Source of the DNA: Spirochaetes bacterium ADurb.BinA120 | Lineage (GTDB): Bacteria > Spirochaetota > UBA4802 > UBA5368 | Length of the DNA stretch: 44,189 nucleotides | Assembly (NCBI GenBank): GCA_002069125.1 | Contig: MVZN01000021.1 | Location: 1-44,189, forward strand | Reading direction: 5' to 3' | In this document: in pieces, positions 31,596 to 39,526 of the stretch | How the letters are laid out: each line of letters begins with the position of its first letter | How positions within the stretch are numbered: the stretch's first letter is position 1 | Notes under the pieces: model-generated | Database searches by the model: none | Told to the model about the DNA's origin: nothing | What the model saw: only the letters and a program-made list of their open reading frames with translations | Translations under genes and position numbers: made by a program

Positions 31596-32749
31596 AATGG
31601 ATACGCGGAAACATCCTTAAAAGCATGGTGATCAAGGAATTCAAGCAGGTACTCCGGGATCGGCGGATGATAGGCGTGCTCTTCGGCTCGCCCGTGGCGA
31701 TGCTCCTCATCTTCGGTTACGCGGCCAACACGGACGTGACAGGTATCGACATGGTCCTGGTGGACGAGGACCGGTCCGCTGCCAGCCGCGATTTTACACG
31801 CCGTTTTACCGCCAGCGGCTACTTCAGGCTGGAGGCGGCGCCGGATTCGCCGGCGGAGGGAACTCGTCTGCTCGACGCGGGCAGGGCGGACATGATGCTC
31901 CATATCTGCACGGGGTTCGCGAGCGACGTTAAATCGGGCCGCGGGACGGCGGTCCAGCTCATCCTGGACGGTTCCGACTCGAGCCGCGCTTCGGTGATCA
32001 TGGCGTACGTTAACCGTATAACGGGGGACTATTCATTCGGCTATCTCCAGGACCGGATACGGATTCTCGCCCTCGCGCGAGGCACCGGCGGCGTGCGCTC
32101 GAAACAGAGCGTACGGCTGGCAGAACGCGCTCTCTTCAATCCCGACCTGGCCTCGCGGAATTTCCTGCTTCCGGGCGTCCTCGGCCTCCTCATCGCGCTC
32201 ATCACGATAATGCTCACCTCCATGTCCGTGGTGAAAGAGAGGGAATCGGGCACCATGGAGCAGATCATCGTCTCGCCGCTCCGGCCGATGGAGTTCGTCG
32301 CGGGCAAAACGCTCCCCTTCGCGATTATCGGTTTCGCCGATATCTGTGTCGTAACGCTCATCGCCATCGCCTGGTTCCGGGTTCCGTTCAACGGGAGCTT
32401 CGCGCTTCTCCTGATGTCGGGCGTGCTTTTCATCCTCTCGACGCTTGCGGTGGGCCTTTACATTTCAACCGTGTCGCGCACGCAGCAGCAGGCGATGCTC
32501 TCCACGTTTCTGTTCTTCGTCCCGGCGATCCTCTTTTCAGGTTTTGTCTTCCCGATCTACGCGATGCCGATTCCTGTCCAGGCGGTGACCTTTCTTAATC
32601 CGCTCCGCTATTTCATCACAATCATCCGGGGGATTTTCCTTAAAGGGGTCGGTGCGGGGGTGCTCTGGCCCGAGATGCTCGCGCTTTTCGCGCTCGGCGG
32701 CGCGCTGCTCTTCTTCAGTGTGCGTCGCTTCAGCGGCAGGATGGAATAG
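31592..32749 (+). CDS. ABC-2 type permease (YbhS/YbhR-like), second of pair
   Basis: 385 residues, the same length and layout as the preceding permease: an N-terminal segment (VLFGSPVAMLLIFGYAAN), a periplasmic domain (IDMVLVDEDRSAASRDFTRR onward), then five membrane segments. The coupling region is KERESGTMEQIIVSPLRPME and the later motif is AILFSGFVFPIYAMPIPVQA. Shared spacing of these marks suggests the two permeases arose by duplication and form a heterodimer. ATG at 31592 overlaps the upstream stop (ATGA). The next gene follows after ten bases, the loosest junction of the operon, with its own strong ribosome site. Confidence 0.92.
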   Translation: MKWIRGNILKSMVIKEFKQVLRDRRMIGVLFGSPVAMLLIFGYAANTDVTGIDMVLVDEDRSAASRDFTRRFTASGYFRLEAAPDSPAEGTRLLDAGRADMMLHICTGFASDVKSGRGTAVQLILDGSDSSRASVIMAYVNRITGDYSFGYLQDRIRILALARGTGGVRSKQSVRLAERALFNPDLASRNFLLPGVLGLLIALITIMLTSMSVVKERESGTMEQIIVSPLRPMEFVAGKTLPFAIIGFADICVVTLIAIAWFRVPFNGSFALLLMSGVLFILSTLAVGLYISTVSRTQQQAMLSTFLFFVPAILFSGFVFPIYAMPIPVQAVTFLNPLRYFITIIRGIFLKGVGAGVLWPEMLALFALGGALLFFSVRRFSGRME

Positions 32750-32759
32750 GAGGGGCGCC

Positions 32760-33689
32760 ATGAACGGTAATACGGTCGAAGTCCGGGGCCTCACTAAGCG
32801 TTTCGGCGACTTTTACGCGGTAAACGACATCGGTTTCGCGGTCCGCGCGGGGGAAATATTCGGTTTCCTGGGGCCGAACGGGGCCGGCAAGAGCACGACA
32901 ATCCGCATGCTCTGCGGCATCCTGGCACCGACGGCGGGCGAGGGGAGTGTGGCCGGTTTCAACATCATGACCGAGCAGGAGGGCATAAAGAGCGCGATCG
33001 GCTATATGTCTCAGAGGTTTTCGCTCTATGATGACCTGACGGTGCGCGAGAACCTGGAATTTTTCGGCAGTGTGTACGGTCTCGAAGGCGCGCGCCTGCG
33101 GGAACGCATCGCGTACGTCATGAAAATGGCGGATATCGGGAGGCGGGGTGACGCGATGGTCAGGGGGCTCCCCGGCGGCGTGAAGCAGCGCCTGGCCCTG
33201 GGCGGAGCGATTCTGCACGATCCGCCGGTGCTCTTTCTCGACGAACCGACATCGGGAGTGGACCCCATCATGCGGCGCACCTTCTGGGAGATCATCTACG
33301 ATTTCTCGAGAAACGGCAAGACCATCTTCGTAACCACTCACTATATGGACGAGGCGGAGCACTGCGACCGCATGGCGCTCATCATCGCCGGGAAGATCAT
33401 CGCGCTGGACTCTCCCGCCGCGCTCAAGGCGGCCCTGCCCTACAGTGTGTGGTCTCTCCGCGCGGAACGCTTCATCGAGGTGTTCGAGGAGGTCGCGGCG
33501 TTTCCGTTTATCGACGAAGCGGCGATTTTCGGAAGTGACATCCACATCATGTGTAAAAAGGATTTACCGCTGAAGCGCGAGCTCTCACGCGCCCTGCGTG
33601 AAAGGGGGGTCTCCGGTTTCAGAATCGAGGAAGTGGACGCCACACTGGAAGACGTTTTCGTTTCCCACGCACGCAGGCTGGGGGTTTGA
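32760..33689 (+). CDS. ABC transporter ATPase, catalytic half (YbhF C-terminal type)
   Basis: 309 residues. Walker A GPNGAGKST (38-46), Q-loop in YMSQRFSLYDDLTVRENLEF, Walker B PVLFLDEPTSGVDP and the switch histidine His194 in VTTHYMDEAEHCDRM are intact. The signature is LPGGVKQR (137-144) instead of LSGG, again as I recall for the second YbhF domain. Together with the first ATPase this would give one full and one degenerate ATP site. AGGAGGGGCGCC precedes ATG 32760; in-frame upstream extension into the permease gene is unlikely. It closes the operon; no terminator hairpin is clear in the 128 bp that follow. Confidence 0.93.
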   Translation: MNGNTVEVRGLTKRFGDFYAVNDIGFAVRAGEIFGFLGPNGAGKSTTIRMLCGILAPTAGEGSVAGFNIMTEQEGIKSAIGYMSQRFSLYDDLTVRENLEFFGSVYGLEGARLRERIAYVMKMADIGRRGDAMVRGLPGGVKQRLALGGAILHDPPVLFLDEPTSGVDPIMRRTFWEIIYDFSRNGKTIFVTTHYMDEAEHCDRMALIIAGKIIALDSPAALKAALPYSVWSLRAERFIEVFEEVAAFPFIDEAAIFGSDIHIMCKKDLPLKRELSRALRERGVSGFRIEEVDATLEDVFVSHARRLGV

Positions 33690-33817
33690 GGCCGCTCGGC
33701 TGTCCCGAAAGTAAATGCCTCATGGTATTATAAAAAAACGTTGCAAACGGCGGCGGCGGCTTCATGGTTTACCGAGCCGGCGGATTCCGCCGCACTTCGA
33801 CAAGTTGAGGTTTGATG

Positions 33818-35071
33818 ATGACAGCCAGATTCTCCACGGGCCTGCGCTCTTTCATTTTTAATTCCGGAATCTGCGCCGTTCTCTTCGGCGTGATTCTCGC
33901 GGCGTATTACCTGTTCCCTGTGCAGTACGTGCATCTTATCGCGGAGGACACTCCCGCCGAATACGCCACCACCACCGCGTATCTCGCGGGATGTCTCCTG
34001 CTTCTGTGGGCGATGATACGGAACAGGGACGCGCGAACGATGATGTGCGCCCTCCTTCTGCTTTTTATGTTTTTCGTCGGCATGGAGGAGATAAGCTGGG
34101 GCCAGCGGATCATCGGTATCGAGACCTCGGATTTCTTCATGGAGCACAACCATCAGCGCGAGTTCAACCTCCACAACCTGAGCTTCGTGCGGTATACCAA
34201 AATGATCTTTCATAACGGGATGCTCGCATGGTTGTTGCTTTCCTGGATACCCTGGTCGAGGCTCGGCGCGTTTGGACGTCTGCTGGGGTGGCTCAAGGTG
34301 CCGAAGATACCTCCTCACGCGGCGCCGTATTGTATCCTGGCGCTCCTTTTCGCGTATCTCGGCGTCATTCCCAAATCGGAAGAACTGAACGAGCTCCTTT
34401 TCGCGTTCGGGTTCGGCCTGGTGTCGCTGGACATCCTGTATACGACCGGCCCGAAATCCTCGCCGGGCCGCTCTCAGCTCATCCCGTCCCTCGTGATGGT
34501 CGCCGCCGTGGTGGTGAGCGCGGTTGCCCTCTCAATACGCTGGCCGTGGCCCGACGTGCTGGCCTCGCGCATGAATCTCTTCGCCGTAAAGGAGTACCCG
34601 CGGCACGGGCTCGACGTTCAGGCCGAAAAGGTCTTCGAGTACCTGGTCGCCACGCCACAGCTCCGCAATCCCGACACGCTGTACAACTACGCGTCCTTTC
34701 TCCGAAAAAGGGGTGAGGAGGAGCGCGCGCAATCCCTGATATCCATGGCGATCGAGGAGAAAAAGAAACGCATCGCCGGCGGAACGGAGAACGGCACCGC
34801 CTATTATCGGATGGCCAACTTCTACGCCTCGCTTTCCAGGCGCGCCGAGGAACAACGTGCGCTGAAGAGGGCCATCGAGCTGTATGCCGCCGAGATCCGC
34901 GATCTCGAGCAGGGAATTCGCTCGGGGAAAATGATCAGAAAGGTCGCGGAGACCCGTCTTCGTTATGCGTACGACGAGATCGCCGACGCGTACGAGAGAA
35001 CCGGGAACGGGGAATCCGCGACGAAATACCGCGCTCTCCTCGAAGGGCTCGGCGGTGCGCCGGGGAAATAG
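33818..35071 (+). CDS. Membrane protein with EEISWGQRI motif and TPR-like tail
   Basis: 417 residues, no named family that I can assign. About seven hydrophobic segments fill the first 240 residues. A conserved-looking segment between them reads MEEISWGQRIIGIETSDFF and then NHQREFNLHNLSF (about 91-130), rich in Glu, His and Asn, which recalls a family of uncharacterised bacterial membrane proteins and could bind a metal or lipid head group. The last 150 residues are helical with TPR-like units (PDTLYNYASFLRKRGEEERA; NGTAYYRMANFYASLSRRAE; RYAYDEIADAYERTGNGESA). ATG at 33818 has GAGG seven bases upstream; ATG 33815 and TTG 33812 are alternatives. It converges on nqrF and is probably not part of the efflux operon. 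Confidence 0.82.
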   Translation: MTARFSTGLRSFIFNSGICAVLFGVILAAYYLFPVQYVHLIAEDTPAEYATTTAYLAGCLLLLWAMIRNRDARTMMCALLLLFMFFVGMEEISWGQRIIGIETSDFFMEHNHQREFNLHNLSFVRYTKMIFHNGMLAWLLLSWIPWSRLGAFGRLLGWLKVPKIPPHAAPYCILALLFAYLGVIPKSEELNELLFAFGFGLVSLDILYTTGPKSSPGRSQLIPSLVMVAAVVVSAVALSIRWPWPDVLASRMNLFAVKEYPRHGLDVQAEKVFEYLVATPQLRNPDTLYNYASFLRKRGEEERAQSLISMAIEEKKKRIAGGTENGTAYYRMANFYASLSRRAEEQRALKRAIELYAAEIRDLEQGIRSGKMIRKVAETRLRYAYDEIADAYERTGNGESATKYRALLEGLGGAPGK

Positions 35072-35116
35072 TACGCGGGGAGCGTCCTGGACGGAAAAGC
35101 GAAGGGCGCGGCCGCC

Positions 35117-36358
35117 TCAGCCGAACTTGTCGAAGCGGATCATCTCCGGTTCGACACCGAGGTCGTCCAGCATTTTCTGTACGGCGTCGAGCATCATCGG
35201 CGGGCCGCAGAGATAGTATTCGATCTCCTCGGGCGCGGGGTGCTTCTTTAAATAGTTTTCATATACCGCCTGGTGGATGAATCCGGTGTTGCCCTTCCAT
35301 TTGTCCTCGGGCAGCGGCTCCGAGAGCGCTATGTTGAACGAGAAGTTCTTGTGCCTCTTCTCTATCTGCCTGAATTCGTCCTCGTAGAAGATCTCCCTTT
35401 TGGAGCGCGCGCCGTACCAGTAGTTCACCTTTCGTTTCGTCTTCAGTGTATGGAAGAGATGAAAGATGTGCGAGCGCAGCGGCGCCATGCCCGCGCCTCC
35501 GCCGATGTACATCATCTCGCGGTCCGTCTCCTGTATGAAGAACTCGCCGAACGGGCCCGAGATCGATACCCGGTCGCCAGGCGTGCGGCTGAAGATATAC
35601 GACGAGCCGATGCCGGGGGGGAGGTCGCTGAAGTGCCGGCGTTTGAAGTCCCATGGCGGCGTGGCGATGCGGACGTTGAGCTTTATGAGGTTCCCCTCGG
35701 CCGGGTGGTTCGCCATGGAATAGGCGCGCGTGTCGGTCGATGCGTTCTTCGACGTGAAGTCGAAAATGTCCAGACGTTTCCAGTCGTCGATATATTCGGG
35801 CTCAACCTGTATGTCCTTCGAGAAGGCGATGGCGTACGGAGGGATGTCGATCTGTATGTAGCCGCCGGGCTTGAAGTCGAGAGTCTCCCCCTCCGGCAGG
35901 CGCACCACGAATTCCTTGATGAAAGTCGCCACGTTCGCGTTCGAGACCACCTCGCAGTCCCATCTTTTAATGGAGAAGATCTCCTCGGGAACCCGGACGG
36001 CCATGTCTCCGCGCACCTTCACCTGGCAGGAGAGCCGCCAGTGCTGCTTCTCCATGGCGCGCGTTATATGCGCCGTTTCCGTGGGCAGAATGTCGCCGCC
36101 TCCTTCCATCACCTGGCACTTGCAGGTGCCGCAGGTCCCCTTTCCGCCGCAGGCCGATGGGAGCAGAATGCCCTGCTGTGAGAGGATGGTGAGCAGGGAC
36201 TTGCCCGGCTGGGCCTCGAAGGCCTTTTCCGCGTCCTCGTTTATAAGGATGCGCGCCGCGCCCTTGGGCGCGAGGCGGGATTCGGCAGCGATGATTACCA
36301 GGCCGAGCGCAAGGATGATGAGAGAAAACGCCGCCACACCGGTCGCAATGACGATCAT
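35117..36358 (-). CDS. nqrF: Na+-translocating NADH:quinone reductase subunit F
   Basis: 413 residues. An N-terminal membrane helix (about 5-24) is followed by a plant-type 2Fe-2S domain with Cys70, Cys76, Cys79 and Cys111 (SACGGKGTCGTCKC, then RLSC). The FAD site is TRAYSMANHP and the NADH site includes MMYIGGGAGMAPLRSH and the C-terminal YYLCGPPMM. This subunit takes hydride from NADH and passes single electrons into the membrane complex. It is the last gene of the nqr operon, two bases after nqrE. No flavin transferase (apbE) or clear terminator follows; the convergent membrane-protein gene ends 45 bp away. Confidence 0.97.
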   Translation of the reverse strand: MIVIATGVAAFSLIILALGLVIIAAESRLAPKGAARILINEDAEKAFEAQPGKSLLTILSQQGILLPSACGGKGTCGTCKCQVMEGGGDILPTETAHITRAMEKQHWRLSCQVKVRGDMAVRVPEEIFSIKRWDCEVVSNANVATFIKEFVVRLPEGETLDFKPGGYIQIDIPPYAIAFSKDIQVEPEYIDDWKRLDIFDFTSKNASTDTRAYSMANHPAEGNLIKLNVRIATPPWDFKRRHFSDLPPGIGSSYIFSRTPGDRVSISGPFGEFFIQETDREMMYIGGGAGMAPLRSHIFHLFHTLKTKRKVNYWYGARSKREIFYEDEFRQIEKRHKNFSFNIALSEPLPEDKWKGNTGFIHQAVYENYLKKHPAPEEIEYYLCGPPMMLDAVQKMLDDLGVEPEMIRFDKFG

Positions 36359-36359
36359 A

Positions 36360-36977
36360 TCAGTGCCCCAGGCTTATTCCGGAGAATATCATGAACGCCA
36401 TGGCCATGAGGCCCGTGACGAGCATGGTGATGCCCAGTCCGCGCATGGCGGAGGGGATGTTCGAATAACGCAGCTTCCACCGTATCGCCGCCATGCTCAC
36501 GATCGCCATAAACCAGCCGATACCGGAGCTCACGCCGAACACGGCGGTCTCGGCGAGCGTGAGCCTTCGTTCCACCATGAAGAGCGAAACGCCGAGAATC
36601 GCGCAGTTGACCGTGATGAGCGGCAGGTAGATGCCGAGCGCGCTGTAGAGCTTCGAGGAGAATTTTTCTATTGCCATCTCCACCACCTGAACGAGCGCGG
36701 CGATAACGGCGATAAACGAGATGAACACAAGGAAGCTGAGGTCCACCTCGCGCATGCGCGGGTCGAGCCAGGCGAGCGCACCCTCGCGGAGCACATACTC
36801 GTGAAGTATCCAGTTGACCGGGGCGGTGATGGACAGCACGAAAATGACGGCCACGCCCAGGCCGAAGGAGGTCGACATTTTTTTCGAAAGGGCCAGGAAG
36901 GAGCACATCCCCAGAAAGTAGGCGAGAAGGATGTTCTCGGTGAATATGGCGCGGATTCCTATATTGATCAGTTCCAT
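36360..36977 (-). CDS. nqrE: Na+-translocating NADH:quinone reductase subunit E
   Basis: 205 residues and six hydrophobic segments, homologous to RnfA. The start MELINIGIRAIFTENILLAY and the FLGMCSFLALSKKMSTSFGL stretch are typical and carry the conserved Cys near residue 25; the second Cys is in LITVNCAILGVSLFMVERRL. In NqrD/NqrE pairs such cysteines hold an Fe centre inside the membrane. It forms an inverted-topology pair with NqrD. ATG 36977 follows the nqrD stop by six bases and its own stop is one base from nqrF. Confidence 0.97.
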   Translation of the reverse strand: MELINIGIRAIFTENILLAYFLGMCSFLALSKKMSTSFGLGVAVIFVLSITAPVNWILHEYVLREGALAWLDPRMREVDLSFLVFISFIAVIAALVQVVEMAIEKFSSKLYSALGIYLPLITVNCAILGVSLFMVERRLTLAETAVFGVSSGIGWFMAIVSMAAIRWKLRYSNIPSAMRGLGITMLVTGLMAMAFMIFSGISLGH

Positions 36978-36983
36978 TGCTTT

Positions 36984-37598
36984 CTACTCCTCGCGGTATC
37001 CGGAAATGGTGCGTTGCAGCCATATTATCAGAGCGAGGATGATGAACGCCCCCGGAGCGAGCACCATGAGGCCGTTGTTCTCGTAGCCCGCGGCGTAGAG
37101 CGATTCGGGGAGCACCTGGTAGCCGAGTATTTTCCCGAACCCGAAGAGCTCGCGGAAAAAGCCGACTATGAAGAGGATGAGCGCGTAGCCCAGGCCGTTC
37201 CCCAGCCCGTCGACGAGTGATGGGACGGGGCGGTTCCCCATGGAGAAGGCCTCGATGCGGCCGAGCACGATACAGTTGGTGATGATAAGACCCACGAAGA
37301 CCGACAGCTGCTTGGACATCTGGTAGGCGTAGGCCTTCAGAATCTGGTCCACCAGTATGACGAGCGAGGCCACTACCGTCATCTCGACGATGATCCGCAC
37401 CTTCTGCGGGATGTACTCGCGCATGAACGAAGTGATGAGGTTTGAAAGGGCGACAACCGCAATGACGGCAAGACCCATCACGATTGACGGCTTGAGCTGG
37501 GATGTGACGGCGAGCGCCGAGCATATGCCGAGCACCTGTGTGGTGATGGGATTGTTTTCATTTATGGGTGAGAGGAATATCTTTTTATCGACGGCCAT
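36984..37598 (-). CDS. nqrD: Na+-translocating NADH:quinone reductase subunit D
   Basis: 204 residues, six membrane segments, homologous to RnfE and NqrE. The start has FLSPINENNPITTQVLGICS with the conserved Cys in LGICSALAVT; the second is in VGLIITNCIVLGRIEAFSMG, matching the NqrE position. These cysteines are expected to ligate the shared Fe centre on the electron route from NqrF towards NqrC and NqrB. ATG 37598 lies inside the 3' end of nqrC, a 14-base overlap, so translation is coupled. Confidence 0.97.
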   Translation of the reverse strand: MAVDKKIFLSPINENNPITTQVLGICSALAVTSQLKPSIVMGLAVIAVVALSNLITSFMREYIPQKVRIIVEMTVVASLVILVDQILKAYAYQMSKQLSVFVGLIITNCIVLGRIEAFSMGNRPVPSLVDGLGNGLGYALILFIVGFFRELFGFGKILGYQVLPESLYAAGYENNGLMVLAPGAFIILALIIWLQRTISGYREE

Positions 37599-38379
37599 GG
37601 CCGGAACCTCCGCGTCGAATCATGGTGAAATAGGGCTCGTACATCGAGAGGCTGTTCATTAAGAGCTCGGTGACTCCCTTCGTGGTGAGGGTCGCGCCGC
37701 TGATGCCGTCCACCTGGTGAGCCGCCAGGGGCGAGGCCAGCTCGACCTTCCCCTTCAGCACGGTGATGGAGACAAGATTTCCTTTCGCGTCCAGTATCTT
37801 CTTGCCCTTGAACTCTTCCTGGAACCAGCGCGACTGTATCTCGGCGCCGAGGCCGGGCGTTTCCCCCTGCCGGTAGAAGGTGAGTCCCTTCACGGTATTG
37901 AGGTCCGGTTCGAGCGCGAGATAACCGTACAGCGAGGACCAGAGTCCCTTGCCGTAGATGGGAATGCAATAGGCGGTAACGGTGTCCTTCCCTTTGATCG
38001 TATCGACGCGCAGGAATACGGGGAAGCGGCGTTTCTCCACCGGCTTTTCGGCCTCGCGCGCCGGGTCGATCAGCTCGGGGCGCGTATCCGGTTCGTTCAC
38101 GGCGGCGCCGCGATGGTCGAGCAGTATGGCGCGCATGTGCTGCTCGTAGTAAAGGTGCACATCGGTGCAGACGCCCGCATCCATCTCGCGCCGGTGTTCG
38201 TCGGCGTCGGCATAGCATTCCATGAAGCCGGCGGCGATAAGGATGTTCCGCTTCATGTCGGCCTGCTGCAACAGGACCTGGCGCTCCTTGAGAAGCTGAG
38301 AGGACATCGCGAGGACGAGCGAGGCGGCGAGCGCCACAGCCGTCAGGAAGATGAGCGTGTACGCGTTACCCTGCCGCAC
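37585..38379 (-). CDS. nqrC: Na+-translocating NADH:quinone reductase subunit C
   Basis: 264 residues. One N-terminal membrane helix (about 7-27) and a periplasmic FMN-binding domain. The flavinylation motif is VDGISGATLTTKGV with Thr230 as the expected phosphoester-linked FMN site. GKGLWSSLYGYLALEPDL and FYRQGETPGLGAEI are conserved in NqrC. The start appears to be GTG at 38379, inside the end of nqrB (14-base overlap), and the end overlaps nqrD by 14 bases. Attachment of FMN would need ApbE, which is not encoded in this window. Confidence 0.96.
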   Translation of the reverse strand: MRQGNAYTLIFLTAVALAASLVLAMSSQLLKERQVLLQQADMKRNILIAAGFMECYADADEHRREMDAGVCTDVHLYYEQHMRAILLDHRGAAVNEPDTRPELIDPAREAEKPVEKRRFPVFLRVDTIKGKDTVTAYCIPIYGKGLWSSLYGYLALEPDLNTVKGLTFYRQGETPGLGAEIQSRWFQEEFKGKKILDAKGNLVSITVLKGKVELASPLAAHQVDGISGATLTTKGVTELLMNSLSMYEPYFTMIRRGGSGHGRR

Positions 38380-39526
38380 GGAGCCGCCTCCTTCGCATGT
38401 TGAGCCGCACGACCACGAAGTCGATGAGCGGCGCGAAAAGGTTCATGAAGAGTATGGCGAGCATCATACCTTCCGGATACGCCGGGTTGAGCGCGCGCAC
38501 CAGAACTGTCAGCACGCCGATCAGAAAGCCGTAGACGTACTTTCCGGCGTTCGTCCCCGCGGCCGAGACCGGATCGGTCGCCATGAAGACCGCCCCGAAG
38601 GCGAAGCCCCCCATCACGAAATGGTAGTGCGCGGGAAGCGCCATCACGTTCGCCGGCGATGGGGCGAACGCGTTGCAGACGAGCGCCATCGCCGCGCCCC
38701 CGGCGAAGACCGAAACGATGATGCGCCAGCTCCCGACACCGGTGGCGACGAGCAGTATCGCGCCTATCAGGATCGCTATGACGCTCGTCTCGCCGATGCT
38801 CCCCGGCTCGAGGCCGGTGAACATCCTCCAGAAATCGAAACCGCTGGCGGACAGGTGTGCGATGATCTCGCCCTTCGGCTCGATGCCCAGGTGCAGCGGC
38901 GTGGCCATGGTGTAGGCGTCGACAACTGTGCCGCCGGTAAGCGTCCATACCCCGGCGCCGGATATGGACTTCGGATAGGCGAAGAAGAGAAACGCGCGGC
39001 TTACCAGGGCGGGGTTGAAGATGTTCATGCCCGTTCCGCCGAAAAGCTCCTTTCCCAGCACCACGCCGAAGCTCACCGCGAGCGCGAGCTGCCACAGCGG
39101 AATGGTGGGCGGCATTATAAGGGGGATGAGCGCGCCGGTCACGAAAAAGCCCTCGTTGATCTCCTCGCCGCGCACGAGGGCGAAGAGCACCTCCCAGAAG
39201 CCGCCCACCGCGAAGGTGACCGCGTAGAGCGGAACAACCACCCAGAGCCCTTTGAGAAGGCACTCCAGGTGGCCGGCCGTGATTCCCGCCGAGGCGTAGA
39301 ACTGGTATCCGACGTTGTAGGTGCCGAACGCCATGCTGGGGAAGAGCGCGAGCACAACGATCATCATCATGCGCTTGAGGTCGTACGCGTCGCGAACGTG
39401 GGTGCCTCCGGCCGTACGCACCGGCAGCCGGAAAAAGAATGTTTCGGCGGCGTCCACGAGTGGCCAGAGGCGTTCAAAACGCCCCCCCTTCTCGAACGCG
39501 GACCGTATCGTGCCGTGGGCTTTCAT
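38366..39526 (-). CDS. nqrB: Na+-translocating NADH:quinone reductase subunit B
   Basis: 386 residues with about ten membrane segments; the largest subunit, carrying covalent FMN and riboflavin and the Na+ route. GKELFGGTGMNIFNPALVSR and FMATDPVSAAGTNAGKYVYG are conserved. The covalent-FMN motif reads VVDAYTMATPL with Thr209; the residue before Ala-Thr is Met where Gly is common (SGAT), a departure worth noting. ATG 39526 overlaps the nqrA stop by ATGA; an in-frame upstream extension is not needed. The N-terminal region includes the usual long cytoplasmic segment (GGRFERLWPLVDAAETFFFR). Confidence 0.97.
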   Translation of the reverse strand: MKAHGTIRSAFEKGGRFERLWPLVDAAETFFFRLPVRTAGGTHVRDAYDLKRMMMIVVLALFPSMAFGTYNVGYQFYASAGITAGHLECLLKGLWVVVPLYAVTFAVGGFWEVLFALVRGEEINEGFFVTGALIPLIMPPTIPLWQLALAVSFGVVLGKELFGGTGMNIFNPALVSRAFLFFAYPKSISGAGVWTLTGGTVVDAYTMATPLHLGIEPKGEIIAHLSASGFDFWRMFTGLEPGSIGETSVIAILIGAILLVATGVGSWRIIVSVFAGGAAMALVCNAFAPSPANVMALPAHYHFVMGGFAFGAVFMATDPVSAAGTNAGKYVYGFLIGVLTVLVRALNPAYPEGMMLAILFMNLFAPLIDFVVVRLNMRRRRLRAAG

